Shown here: piece by piece, positions 25,728-34,930 of the stretch | Position numbering within the stretch: position 1 is the first letter of the stretch | How the letters are laid out: every line of letters begins with the position of its first letter | Assembly (NCBI GenBank): GCA_029167225.1 | Contig: JARFNK010000025.1 | Location: 1 to 64,000, forward strand | Origin: Sphingobium arseniciresistens | GTDB taxonomy: Bacteria > Pseudomonadota > Alphaproteobacteria > Sphingomonadales > Sphingomonadaceae | Direction: 5' to 3' | Length of the DNA: 64,000 nt | The notes under the pieces: generated by a model | Seen by the model: the letters and a program-made list of their open reading frames with translations, nothing else | What the model was told of the DNA's origin: nothing | Databases searched by the model: none | Position numbers and translations under genes: made by a program

Positions 25728-27260
25728 ATGACTGCCACCAATCTTTCGACGCACACCTTTGCCCTGATCGCAATATGTCTTTCCGCCCTCATGCTCGGGC
25801 TGGAGATCACCAGCATCCCCTCGATCCTGCCGACACTTGAACGTGTGCTCCCAGCCGACTTCCGGCAACTGCAATGGATCATGAACGGCTACACCATAGC
25901 CATGTGCGCGGTGATGATGGCAATGGGCGCGCTGGGGGATCGCTTCGGCCGCAAGCGCATCTTTATCGCGGGGGTCGTCGTCTTCGGCGCTTCATCCCTG
26001 ATCTGCGGACTGGCAGCCAATGCGCCGCTGCTGATCGCGGCGCGCTTTCTTCAAGGGCTAAGCGCCGCCGCGATGCTCGCCTGCCAGACAGCGGTACTGT
26101 CGCACCAGTTCCGCGACGGGCCGGAGCGCGGCAGGGCATTCGGCTGGTGGGGCATCGTCTTCGGGACCGGCCTTGGCTTCGGCCCGATCGTCGGCGGCGT
26201 CATCATCGAGTTGGCGAGCTGGCAATGGGTGTTCCTGATCCACGTCGTTCTCGCGGGGGTCACGGTCTTCTGCGCGTACCGGGGGATCGAGGAATCGTCC
26301 GATCCCCATACGACCCGTATCGACGTCGCCGGCATGGTCACACTGACGATCGCGGTGTTCGGGATCGTCTTCCTGATTACCCAGGGACAGGAACTGGGCC
26401 TGACTAGCCCCACAGCGCTAGCGGTCCTTGCGGCCAGCTTTGCCAGCTTCATCCTGTTTGTCCTTGTTGAAAACCGTATTGCGCGGCCGATTTTCGACTT
26501 CACCGCCTTGCGTGTGCGTCGGTTCTCGGGCGCGTTGCTCGGGGCCGGCGGCATGAACTTCAGCTTCTGGCCGTTCGTGATCTATCTGCCGATCTACCTC
26601 CAGGCCGTGCTGGGTTACGACGCCATCGCGGCGGGCCTGACCGTGCTCGCCTACACCGTGCCGACGATCCTGGTCCCGCCGATTGCGGAGCGGCTGCTGC
26701 TGCGCGGAGGCCCCGGCCTGGTCATTCCCCTGGGCCTCTTCATCATCGGCGCGGGCTTCATCCTGCTGCATCTCGTGGCTGCGAGCGCGCATGCGTCCTG
26801 GGTGACGCTGCTTCCCGGCTGCATCATCGCCGGGATCGGGCTCGGCCTGACCAACACCCCCGTCACCAACACCGCAACGGCCGCCTTGCCGCCCGCCCGG
26901 GCCGGCATGGCAGCGGGCATGGATATGAGCGCTCGGTTCATCTCACTGGCGGTCAATATCGCGATCATGGGCCTGATCCTTTTGAGCGGCGTATATGCCC
27001 ATCTCGCCCAAGCCCTCCCGCAGCCGCCTGACGAAACCATGCTGCGGGCTTTGGCGGACGCCATTTCGGCGGGGAACCTGCCAGCCGCTGAGGGCAATGG
27101 CGCCCCCATCGTCACCGCCCGCGACGCACTGGCGCAGGGCATCGGGTGGGTCACGCTCTACGCCGCGATCTCCGCATGGATCTTTGCACTGCTGAGCTTT
27201 CTTGTTTTCGGAGGCAGGAAGGCAAGTCGGGTTGAAGCCTTGTCGCGCGGCCATTCATGA
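25728..27260 (+). CDS. MFS drug/proton antiporter, DHA2 (EmrB/QacA) type
   Basis: A 510-residue inner-membrane exporter with about 14 hydrophobic helices, the length and layout of the DHA2 family. The loop 2-3 motif GALGDRFGRKRIF is intact, the first helix is ICLSALMLGLEITSIPSILPTL and motif C-like glycine-rich GLGFGPIVGGVI is present. The start at 25728 (MTATNLSTHTF) is preferred to 25698 because AAGGCCAGGA precedes it. Divergent LysR gene and shared box suggest substrate-inducible efflux. The substrate is not predictable. Confidence 0.88.
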   Translation: MTATNLSTHTFALIAICLSALMLGLEITSIPSILPTLERVLPADFRQLQWIMNGYTIAMCAVMMAMGALGDRFGRKRIFIAGVVVFGASSLICGLAANAPLLIAARFLQGLSAAAMLACQTAVLSHQFRDGPERGRAFGWWGIVFGTGLGFGPIVGGVIIELASWQWVFLIHVVLAGVTVFCAYRGIEESSDPHTTRIDVAGMVTLTIAVFGIVFLITQGQELGLTSPTALAVLAASFASFILFVLVENRIARPIFDFTALRVRRFSGALLGAGGMNFSFWPFVIYLPIYLQAVLGYDAIAAGLTVLAYTVPTILVPPIAERLLLRGGPGLVIPLGLFIIGAGFILLHLVAASAHASWVTLLPGCIIAGIGLGLTNTPVTNTATAALPPARAGMAAGMDMSARFISLAVNIAIMGLILLSGVYAHLAQALPQPPDETMLRALADAISAGNLPAAEGNGAPIVTARDALAQGIGWVTLYAAISAWIFALLSFLVFGGRKASRVEALSRGHS

Positions 27261-27500
27261 GTCACGAAGGCTGAACAGTGGCAAGGAAGAGCTAGGGATA
27301 CGAAGGGCGCAGGCATTGAAATTGTCGTCAGTGTAAACCGGTTATCAGGTCATGGTCAGCAATTCCTCGAGGCCGGCGGCTTCGCATTCGTCAACGAGCA
27401 GTCCCGCGCATAGGCGACGCGCGGATGGCGCAACGTTAGGTTGTTTCGAGCGAAGCAAGGCGTGTATTCGGGAACGTGGGTGCCAGCAGCGCATTGCCAC

Positions 27501-27920
27501 TCAATGGGCGAATCGGGCTGCCATGACGGCCAGAGGGATTGTCCAGCTTGACCAAAAGGCGCCCTTGGCGAGACTGCGCTGTACCGGTCCGAAGCTCTGA
27601 CTTGGATCGGTTTTGGCGGGCTCTTCGGACAATCGGCGCAGGGGTGGGAATAGCCAGATCACTGAATTCAGCATTATTGTAGCGATGATAAGGCAGGGCG
27701 CAGCAGTGGGTATCAGGAAAAAGCTCCAAAGTTCCATTGGCCCACGAGGGAAGACTTTATATCTTTCGGGATGATAGAGTTGATCGTGCCAGTTCAGTAA
27801 TTCAAGGGTGAGAAAAATCCATGCGGAAATACCGATGGTGCCCATCAAAATCGCGCATACAAAGCCCCACCAACCACGTAATGCTGCCCGGTGCTTTGCG
27901 CGAGTAACGTAGTTGGCCAT
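27501..27920 (-). CDS. Hypothetical small membrane protein
   Basis: A 139-residue protein not recognised as a known family. It has three probable membrane helices: GFVCAILMGTIGISAWIFLTL near residues 19-39, FFLIPTAAPCLIIATIMLNSVIWLF near 67-91, and a weaker C-terminal segment. AAGAGGTAGCAA precedes the ATG. It stands alone between the MFS exporter and the mannose isomerase gene. Confidence 0.6.
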   Translation of the reverse strand: MANYVTRAKHRAALRGWWGFVCAILMGTIGISAWIFLTLELLNWHDQLYHPERYKVFPRGPMELWSFFLIPTAAPCLIIATIMLNSVIWLFPPLRRLSEEPAKTDPSQSFGPVQRSLAKGAFWSSWTIPLAVMAARFAH

Positions 27921-28083
27921 TTGCTACCTCTTCAGCAATCAGATTCATCCAGATCATTCATTGCCAATATCATAAAACGCGACTCTTGTTCATAAAGGTT
28001 GATTAATATTCAGAGGGCATTGTCTGCAGATAGGGGAGGTATGTGAATATACGAACCGAAATGCACTCAAGATGTGGAAGGCA

Positions 28084-28923
28084 TTACAGCACTAATCTTT
28101 GCTGGTTGAGATCAACTTTACGCGGGTTTCGCGGTTCGACGAGTATGATGCACGTCTGCTTTTTTGCATGCAGCGACATGGGGCCATGCGCGAACCAGCA
28201 TTGGTTCGCGGCAAACGCTTGATTGTCTATAATCCCTTCGCCAGACAGGATCGCCAGACATGCCCGATCAGAGGCGACCGTGACATGGCTATCGACCTCC
28301 ATATTGACGCGAGTAATCGCAAACGAAGCAAGATCATCGGGCATGTCCTCAACCGATCCGGTATCCGTCCTCGCCTCGAAGAGAGCCTCTGCGAGATGAA
28401 GCGCACGATCCCGTCCATAATCGAACAGGCGATAGGTGACGTCGCTCATTTCCTGTACTTCCAGCACGGTCAGCCCAGGCCCGAGGGCGTGAATTGTACC
28501 GGCCCTAATAAAATAGGAACAACCCACGATCGGAGTGATACGATTGAGCAATGAGGGTAGGCTGCCGTTTCGAGCTGCCTCGGCGATTTTCGCCCGCGCT
28601 AATTGTTCCTTTAGCCCAAAATCGATGTAAGCTTCAGCTTGGGCATCAACGACGTACCACCATTCATCTTTCCGTCCTGCGCCTTGCGGATGTACTTGCA
28701 CGGATAAGGGCTTGCTCGTTTGCAGCCATTTGATCGTCAGCCCGACATCAGGCACCTGATAGACTATTTCTCCGATCAGTTGCCCACCCGATGGGTCATC
28801 CGAGAGAGGTCTCCGACCCCAAGGTTTTGAAACATAGTGGGGCGTGAGCAGTTCGGCATAGCCGAGCCTGAACCGGACGTCTCCTCCGGCTCCGCCGCGA
28901 TCATGGAACTTCGGCTGCAACAT
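28084..28923 (-). CDS. manA: Mannose-6-phosphate isomerase, class I
   Basis: A 279-residue type I phosphomannose isomerase converting fructose-6-phosphate to mannose-6-phosphate. The cupin zinc-site region SVQVHPQGAGRKDEWWYVVDAQ is present, as are FLIRAGTIHALGPGLTVLEVQE and the DVTYRLFDYGR segment. The start at 28923 follows GGAG and lies 32 nt after the GDP-mannose pyrophosphorylase stop. It is shorter than the roughly 390-residue enterobacterial enzyme but similar to short class I forms. A phosphomannomutase is not visible in the window. Confidence 0.85.
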   Translation of the reverse strand: MLQPKFHDRGGAGGDVRFRLGYAELLTPHYVSKPWGRRPLSDDPSGGQLIGEIVYQVPDVGLTIKWLQTSKPLSVQVHPQGAGRKDEWWYVVDAQAEAYIDFGLKEQLARAKIAEAARNGSLPSLLNRITPIVGCSYFIRAGTIHALGPGLTVLEVQEMSDVTYRLFDYGRDRALHLAEALFEARTDTGSVEDMPDDLASFAITRVNMEVDSHVTVASDRACLAILSGEGIIDNQAFAANQCWFAHGPMSLHAKKQTCIILVEPRNPRKVDLNQQRLVL

Positions 28924-28955
28924 CGAAAGGGCTCCAATTTTGCGATGTCGTCGAC

Positions 28956-30029
28956 CTACCGGTTGGACTCCACAGGCGCCGAAGGATTTCCAACCTTTTC
29001 GGCTAGCCGGCGAACATCCTGCGATCGGCCACGTGGGGCGATAAGCACTGCATCTGGGGTAACGACGACGATTAGGTCGGACACCCCAATCGTTGCGATA
29101 AGAGGGCCTGTAGTCTTCAACAGGCAATTGCGACCTTCCATCACCGTTACATTGCCGTCGACCATATTCTCAGCGGCATCGCGCTCACCGACAGCGTGAA
29201 GCATGTCCCAGCTACCGAGGTCCGACCAACCAATGCTAACTGGAACAACCGCGACCTTGGTTGCTTTCTCCATCACCGCATAATCGATCGAGGTCGCAGG
29301 TGCGTCTCCAAAGGCGGCCGGATCAGGTGCTACAGTGAAATTGCTGCGGTGCGCCAATGCGAGAGCCTGTTCAGCCGCCGCCAGAACATCTGGAGCGTGC
29401 GCTCTTATCGCTTCGACCATGATGTCAGCCCGAAAGAGGAAAATCCCGGCATTCCAGAAATGCCCGCCGTCGGCGATCATCGCCGCAGCACTGGTCGCAC
29501 CCGGTTTCTCGACGAATGCCTCGACATCATGCACGCCGTGCGAAATCTCTACTCCGCTGCGGATGTAGCCATATCCCGTCTCGGGATAGTCTGGCTGAAT
29601 ACCGAATGTGACCATCCACCCTTGCTCGGCCAGCGGCACGGCTTGCTGTATCGCTGCCCCAAAAGCAGCGACATCTTTGATGATATGGTCACTCGGCAAG
29701 ACAAGGAGTAAACTTTTCGGGGTCGGCGCCTCAAGGGAGGCCATGGCGATAGCCGGAGCCGTGTTGCGTCCTTCGGGCTCCAGTATGAGCCGGAAAGGCA
29801 CACAAGCTACTTCCTTCAGTTGGCATTCAAGCTGAGCGACGTGGGCGATATTCGTCACCAGGATTGGCGCCTTCGCGATACCTGTTTGCCGTGCGCGAAG
29901 GATGGTCTGCTGCAGCAGGCTCTGGCTTCCCAGCAGAGGAATGAACTGTTTTGGACTATGGTGTGTCGACAAGGGCCAGAGGCGCGTCCCGGAGCCGCCC
30001 GAGAGGATAACAGGAACGATGTCGTTCAT
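28956..30029 (-). CDS. manC: Mannose-1-phosphate guanylyltransferase
   Basis: A 357-residue nucleotidyltransferase making GDP-mannose from mannose-1-phosphate and GTP. The signature VILSGGSGTRLWPLS is at residues 7-21, with PSDHIIKD near 112 and VEAFVEKPG near 165. It lacks the C-terminal isomerase domain of bifunctional ManC/AlgA enzymes, which the separate downstream manA supplies. The start at 30029 is preferred over 30074. It follows kdsA in the same direction. Confidence 0.88.
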   Translation of the reverse strand: MNDIVPVILSGGSGTRLWPLSTHHSPKQFIPLLGSQSLLQQTILRARQTGIAKAPILVTNIAHVAQLECQLKEVACVPFRLILEPEGRNTAPAIAMASLEAPTPKSLLLVLPSDHIIKDVAAFGAAIQQAVPLAEQGWMVTFGIQPDYPETGYGYIRSGVEISHGVHDVEAFVEKPGATSAAAMIADGGHFWNAGIFLFRADIMVEAIRAHAPDVLAAAEQALALAHRSNFTVAPDPAAFGDAPATSIDYAVMEKATKVAVVPVSIGWSDLGSWDMLHAVGERDAAENMVDGNVTVMEGRNCLLKTTGPLIATIGVSDLIVVVTPDAVLIAPRGRSQDVRRLAEKVGNPSAPVESNR

Positions 30030-30104
30030 GCGCCTGGCGTGTCGCTCGGCGGCTGCTGATCGCGTTCGACCCAATCCTTCTGCACCTCGTACCTTCTCTT
30101 TCTG

Positions 30105-30968
30105 TCAATGTGCTGACGGATAGGCCGCAAGGCTGCCTTTGACGAAACGGTCGAGACCCACGAGCTGCTCTACCAACGGATCGAGAAGATCGAGTGGCCA
30201 GGAGTTCGGGCCGTCTGACAGCGCCTTGGTCGGATCGGGATGCGTCTCAATGAATAGGCCCGCGACGCCTGCCGCCACCGCCCCCCGACACAGCAGCGGC
30301 ACATATCGGCGCTCACCGCCCGATCGGTTCCCAAGGCTCCCGGGTGCTTGCACGCTATGACTGGCGTCGAACACGACTGGTGCGCCCGTTTCACCCATGA
30401 CGGAAAGGCTCCGCAGATCGGTGACCAGATTGTTGTAGCCGAAGCTGGCGCCACGTTCGCAGAGGAGAAATGAGTTCGGATCCTGGCCGGCTGCAACGGC
30501 CGCAGATCGCGCTTTATCGAGCACGTGCGCCATATCTCCGGGGGCCATGAACTGCCCTTTTTTGAGATTGACGACCCGGCCTGAGCGCGCAACCGCGTCG
30601 ATCAGGTCGCTCTGGCGCGCAAGTAGCGCGGGCGTCTGCAGTATATCGACGACCTCAGCCACTGACTTGACCTGAGCGGGATCGTGAACATCCGTCAGAA
30701 CGGGCAATCCCGTCTTCTCGGCGACCAAGCGGAGAATTTCGAGGCCGTCATCAAGTCCTGGACCTCGATAGGATGTCAGTGAAGTCCGATTTGCCTTGTC
30801 GAACGAGCCCTTGAAGATGATCAGGATATCATGCCGGAGAGCGATCTGCGATAACCGCTCCGCGACACGCAACGACAATTCCAGGGACTCCAGCACACAA
30901 GGGCCGGCGATCAGGAAGAGGGGGCTTTCCTGCCCAATCTGCCTGTCGCGAAACATCATGGACGACAT
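30105..30968 (-). CDS. kdsA: 3-deoxy-8-phosphooctulonate synthase (Kdo-8-P synthase)
   Basis: A 287-residue aldolase-type enzyme condensing arabinose-5-phosphate with phosphoenolpyruvate. Family motifs are LFLIAGPCVLES near the N-terminus, IFKGSFDKANRTS, GLPVLTDVHDP, LKKGQFMAP and VVFDASHSVQAPG. The start at 30968 is used because the first in-frame ATG (31058) lies in kdsB. It directly follows kdsB and kdsD, forming a Kdo supply operon. This may be a capsule-dedicated copy. Confidence 0.9.
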   Translation of the reverse strand: MSSMMFRDRQIGQESPLFLIAGPCVLESLELSLRVAERLSQIALRHDILIIFKGSFDKANRTSLTSYRGPGLDDGLEILRLVAEKTGLPVLTDVHDPAQVKSVAEVVDILQTPALLARQSDLIDAVARSGRVVNLKKGQFMAPGDMAHVLDKARSAAVAAGQDPNSFLLCERGASFGYNNLVTDLRSLSVMGETGAPVVFDASHSVQAPGSLGNRSGGERRYVPLLCRGAVAAGVAGLFIETHPDPTKALSDGPNSWPLDLLDPLVEQLVGLDRFVKGSLAAYPSAH

Positions 30969-30981
30969 TTGTCCAACCCCA

Positions 30982-31770
30982 TCACGCGATACCACGCAAT
31001 GCGAGAGCCTGCTCGACGATGTAAATGTCGCCGGGGTTGTTGACCTCCCAGAGACCACCAGCTGGCTCGCTGATCTCTACCATTCGCATCGGGATGCGTT
31101 CATCCAGAAAACGAAGTTGCTCCAGTCCCTCGGCTGCTTCGAGCGGAGCGGGGGGCAGGGCTGCATAGTGTAAGAGCGCACGGCGGCGATAGGCATACAG
31201 GCCAAGGTGGAGAAAAATCGGACATTCAACGCTACCGCCGCCATAAGGCAGCAGCCGCTTGGAGAAGTATAGCGCATCTCCAGCCCCATCCGTGACGACG
31301 GTCGTGCCGCCAATGCGGCCTGCTGCTTCGTCTGCGCGCAGCCGGGTCACCGTGTCAGAGCCACATCGCGTCATGGCGGTGGCGACCATGACAGTGGGGT
31401 CAGTGCTCATTTCTGAAATGAGGGCAGCGATGGCGCTAGGTGGCGTGAGGGGCGCATCTCCCTGCAGGTTGACGATGACGTCGGCGTCAACGGCACCATC
31501 CTCAATCGCTGCAGCGCAGCGCTCAGTGCCATTCAAACACAGAGAGGACGTGATGGTTGAACGGGCTCCAGCTGAGCGGGCAGCGTCCGCAATCCGGGAG
31601 TCGTCGGTTGCTACAACGACCTCAATTGTAGGGCAGACGGCCAAGGCAGCATTGACAGTGCGCTCCAACAGCGATCGTTCAGTCCCAGAGGCTCCCTTAA
31701 GCTGCGCAAACGGCTTTCCCGGAAACCGCGAGGATTCATAGCGGGCAGGGATGACGATGGTAACGCGCAT
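30982..31770 (-). CDS. kdsB: CMP-Kdo synthetase
   Basis: A 262-residue 3-deoxy-manno-octulosonate cytidylyltransferase activating Kdo with CTP. Seen are VTIVIPARYESSRFPGKP at residues 3-20, VVVATDDSRI, VNLQGDAPL and FLHLGLYAYRR. The start at 31770 follows the kdsD stop directly; 31842 would lie inside that gene. The product feeds the KpsC/KpsS-like transferases and possibly lipopolysaccharide. Confidence 0.9.
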   Translation of the reverse strand: MRVTIVIPARYESSRFPGKPFAQLKGASGTERSLLERTVNAALAVCPTIEVVVATDDSRIADAARSAGARSTITSSLCLNGTERCAAAIEDGAVDADVIVNLQGDAPLTPPSAIAALISEMSTDPTVMVATAMTRCGSDTVTRLRADEAAGRIGGTTVVTDGAGDALYFSKRLLPYGGGSVECPIFLHLGLYAYRRRALLHYAALPPAPLEAAEGLEQLRFLDERIPMRMVEISEPAGGLWEVNNPGDIYIVEQALALRGIA

Positions 31771-31771
31771 A

Positions 31772-32776
31772 TCAACCGATCTCGAGACGGAGCAGATCAT
31801 GGATGTGAACGAGACCGATAATCCGCCGCTCATCCTCGGCATCCATCACTAACAGTGACGTGATGCGGGCGTCTGAGAGCATCTCCAGCGCGTCTCGCGC
31901 TAGCATGCCTCCGAAAAGCACATGGGGATTACGTGTCATGACATCGCGTGCGACTGCTCCTCGGAGCGAATGAGCATGCCGCCTGAGATCTCCGTCGGTA
32001 ATGACGCCCTCAAGATGTCCTTTTTCATCGACAACTGCGGCGACGCCAAAACCACCTTCGTTCATTGTGGCGACGACGGTCTGCATGCAAACGTCGGTTG
32101 CCACGATGGGCAATTGCTCTCCCCGATGCATAAAGCTTTCTACCGTCACAAGGTCGAGACCAAGCCGGCCTCCGGGATGAAAGCTATGCAACGTTGCGGC
32201 TGTAACGCCCTTCAACCGCATCAGAGTAATCGCGAGTGCATCACCCAGAGCGAGCATCATCGTTGTGGATGTCGTCGGAGAGCTCTGGTGAGGACAAGCC
32301 TCCGCCTTGTTGGGGAGAAACAGGCAAGTCTCGGCCGCTTCGGCAAGGCGCGAACCGCGGGCCGACGTAATCGCAACAATCGGAATATTCATATGATCCG
32401 CGCGCAAGAGGATCGTACCCAATTCGCGAGTGCTGCCGGAATTGGAAAGGATCAGAAGCGTATCGGCTTCGTGCAATGCGCCCAGGTCGCCATGCACCGC
32501 CTCGCTTGCGTGGAGGAAGATCGCTGGGGAGCCGGTGGCGGAAAGCGTCGCGGCGATCTTTCGCGCGATATGGCCGGATTTACCAAGCCCGCAGACACAG
32601 ATACGTCCCTTGGTCTGCTGAAGTGTCGCGATGGCGTGGCCGAAGGACTGGTCGAGCTCGTTTCCCAAGGCCCAGAGCGCTTCCGCCTCCGTTGCGATGA
32701 CGTTTCGGCCCAGCGCCACGAGCCGTTCCGGGCCTGAAGAGTAGGCTAGGCTGGGGAACGACGTGCAATCAGACAT
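31772..32776 (-). CDS. kdsD: Arabinose-5-phosphate isomerase (KdsD/KpsF)
   Basis: A 334-residue enzyme converting ribulose-5-phosphate to arabinose-5-phosphate, the first step to Kdo. An N-terminal SIS domain (ICVCGLGKSGHIARKIAATLSATG, LILSNSGSTRELG) is followed by two CBS domains in the last 120 residues. The start at 32776 is preceded by GAAGGA; an in-frame start at 32809 lacks one. It heads the kdsD-kdsB-kdsA-manC-manA run. Confidence 0.9.
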   Translation of the reverse strand: MSDCTSFPSLAYSSGPERLVALGRNVIATEAEALWALGNELDQSFGHAIATLQQTKGRICVCGLGKSGHIARKIAATLSATGSPAIFLHASEAVHGDLGALHEADTLLILSNSGSTRELGTILLRADHMNIPIVAITSARGSRLAEAAETCLFLPNKAEACPHQSSPTTSTTMMLALGDALAITLMRLKGVTAATLHSFHPGGRLGLDLVTVESFMHRGEQLPIVATDVCMQTVVATMNEGGFGVAAVVDEKGHLEGVITDGDLRRHAHSLRGAVARDVMTRNPHVLFGGMLARDALEMLSDARITSLLVMDAEDERRIIGLVHIHDLLRLEIG

Positions 32777-33292
32777 GGATGCTGTTCCTTCGGCAACTTT
32801 GCCGTTCACGCCTATCCGGGGGGCTGCAAGCCAACAATTACGGCTTTCCGCAGTTTTGGACGGCCGCCGTCTTCGAAAGTGCCTTCAGCGACATTTCGCA
32901 ATTCACGACGAGGCGGCTTCATTCCCCTGGTGAGACCAGTGGCCTGCAATCATCTCGCGAGGCCGTTCCTGAAGGAAAATAGGCCGATATTGCTGCGATT
33001 GCCGGGCGTGGGCACGAGGATTCCGCGAGAACGGACTCAATTGGCAGCAAAAAGTTTCTACGGCCATTGCCAGAATGACCGGCTCAAAGTGTCTAACGAG
33101 GTATGGTTGCATCATTTGTTTGCAGAAATGTGACTCCCGTTCCGTGCGTAAAGGCAAGGACGCCTGTGTGTCAGTGTGGTTCGCGACCGCCTGGGCCGCA
33201 TACCATGGCATTGGCCATGGACGAGCGACCCCGGCTTTGGATTCACGCGCGCGGCCGGATTGAGGAGTCCCGTTCCAGCAAGGAGGAATCCT
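32777..33292. other. 516-nt divergent intergenic region
   Basis: Between kdsD (minus) and luxR (plus). It must hold promoters for both, but no strong consensus promoter, tRNA or gene could be supported. AGGAGG at 33281-33286 is the ribosome site for the LuxR gene. Confidence 0.4.
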
Positions 33293-34036
33293 GTGTTTAT
33301 TGGACCTCACCTGCGCGACATTCTCTCACAGATTCTCAAGGCGACGTCATTCGATTCACTTTGCGAAAGCCTGGCTCGCGGTGCGAAGCAAATGGGCTTC
33401 GATCATGTGGCGCTGGTTCAGCACGGGAATCTGCCGCGCCTCGCCGAACGTGCCTTGGTGGTGACGAACTACCCTGCCGAATTCATAAACTCCTACATCG
33501 AGAATCATCACTATGTGTTCGATCCCGTCTACGAAGTCAGCGAGCTGCTTGATCGACCTTTTTCGTGGGATGAAATACCAGCGATAGTTTCCCTACGCGA
33601 ACCGCAACTGGCGCTCTTCGGAGCGGCGCGGGTCCATGGTCTTTCGCATGGCGTGACGGTGCCTCTGCATGTTCCGGGAGAACCGCGCGCGTCCTGTACC
33701 TTCGCAGCCTCCCGGGTCGTTGAGGCAACACCCGACCTTCTGGCTGCACTTCATGTCATCGCTTCTTTCGGGTTCAACATGGCCCTGCGCCTGTATCAGC
33801 CCGCACGGCGGAATGCTGGCCCCAAGCTCACCCGTCGGGAGGCTGAATGCACGACACTCGTCGCGCTCGGCAAGACCGATTGGGAAATCGGCAAGATCCT
33901 TGGTCTTGGTGGAGCCACGGTCAAATATTTCATATCGGTCGCTATGCAACGTTACGGCGTTTATAAACGGTCGGCTCTCGTCGCCCGAGCCTTAATGGAT
34001 GGGCAGATACTAAGAGAAGTGAACGACAGCGAATAA
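33293..34036 (+). CDS. LuxR-family regulator with autoinducer-binding domain (solo)
   Basis: A 247-residue regulator. The GTG start at 33293 follows a perfect AGGAGG (33281-33286) with 6-nt spacing; longer in-frame starts lack one. Residues 1-165 form an autoinducer-binding domain. Against TraR numbering, Y61, D70, P71 and W85 are kept (Y68, D77, P78, W92), while W57 is F64. Residues about 180-240 are a LuxR C-terminal helix-turn-helix (LTRREAECTTLVALGKTDWEIGKILGL). No luxI synthase gene is in the window, so it is a LuxR solo as far as can be seen. Target genes are unknown. Confidence 0.85.
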   Translation: MFIGPHLRDILSQILKATSFDSLCESLARGAKQMGFDHVALVQHGNLPRLAERALVVTNYPAEFINSYIENHHYVFDPVYEVSELLDRPFSWDEIPAIVSLREPQLALFGAARVHGLSHGVTVPLHVPGEPRASCTFAASRVVEATPDLLAALHVIASFGFNMALRLYQPARRNAGPKLTRREAECTTLVALGKTDWEIGKILGLGGATVKYFISVAMQRYGVYKRSALVARALMDGQILREVNDSE

Positions 34037-34167
34037 CCTCACGGCGACGATTAGCAGGTTCGACAATCGCGAGGTGCCGCCCGACCGTCTTAGAGCGATT
34101 GCTTTGCCTCTTCGCAGAGGGGTTTGGTTGAGGAAGCGTAGCGCGAGGAGGGGGAGGGGGTATCGGC

Positions 34168-34195
34168 GCTGCCGGCAGCCTCATCGCTGAGCGAT
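34168..34195. repeat. Adjacent palindromes in a convergent intergenic region
   Basis: GCTGCCGGCAGC (34168-34179) and ATCGCTGAGCGAT (34183-34195) lie between the ends of the convergent LuxR and RES genes. They could act as a bidirectional terminator, but T-runs are short. Confidence 0.35.
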
Positions 34196-34930
34196 CTATT
34201 TGCCAGTGATGTTGACGCCAATGCGCTCCGCCAGCTTGATGATGTCTGCGTAGGTCGCTGCGTCGTTGACGATATCCACCGCCGATGCGTGTGCAGATAG
34301 CGGGGCCGTCCCGGTCCGGTCACCGAACAGCATGATGGCCAGCGATCGATCGTCCTGGCGCGATACCCAGCACAGACCCTGCACATCAGGGCATTGCGCG
34401 TGGATCGCCTCTGCCCATTTGCGGGTTTGGGGATAGACGTCTTTTTCGGTTTCAATCAGCTCACCGCGCTTGATCCCGAGATTTCGCAAAGCCGTGCTGC
34501 TGAGATCGACGAGTAGCAGATCGGTCGTCGCGAGCACTTGGGAATAATGGTGCCCCCTGAGCTTGCGCTTCGCGAGAGACTTGAGCCCGGGCGCGAAGGG
34601 TACGTCATGAAAGACGGATTCCATCCCCGCGCAGTCGAAGGTTTCGCCGCCATAGATGGTCGGGATCGAATTGCCCTTGGCATCGCAGATGGGGCTGAAG
34701 CGCGCATTACCATCCGGCCCCGGATTGAACTCCTCTCCCCGAAAACGGTCCTGATGAATGCGGTGGATCAGCCGCGTCTTTGGCCAGGTGGTCGTGCAGA
34801 TGAGCTTGGCGAGATCGGTAGGAGGCGTCGGGATGATGACGCCCGTGCTTGCCGCGGTTGGAATCACCGGCGCTGGAGCGAGCGGGGCAGGGCTAGGCGT
34901 CGGGGTGATGGTGCCCTTTTTCCTAACCAT
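34196..34930 (-). CDS. RES-domain toxin
   Basis: A 244-residue RES-family protein; RES toxins degrade NAD+ and arrest growth. The proline-rich N-terminus (about 10-38) is followed by LIHRIHQDRFRG (54-65), FNPG, ARFSP (77-80), IYGG and ESVFHDVP (104-111), giving the Arg-Tyr-Glu set typical of the family. The start at 34930 overlaps the antitoxin stop by 8 nt, supporting coupled translation. Confidence 0.82.
   Translation of the reverse strand: MVRKKGTITPTPSPAPLAPAPVIPTAASTGVIIPTPPTDLAKLICTTTWPKTRLIHRIHQDRFRGEEFNPGPDGNARFSPICDAKGNSIPTIYGGETFDCAGMESVFHDVPFAPGLKSLAKRKLRGHHYSQVLATTDLLLVDLSSTALRNLGIKRGELIETEKDVYPQTRKWAEAIHAQCPDVQGLCWVSRQDDRSLAIMLFGDRTGTAPLSAHASAVDIVNDAATYADIIKLAERIGVNITGK

Noticed and set aside
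32903..33310. Minus-strand frame in the kdsD-luxR intergenic region
   Set aside because: No recognisable motif, biased composition and overlap with the LuxR ribosome site and start.
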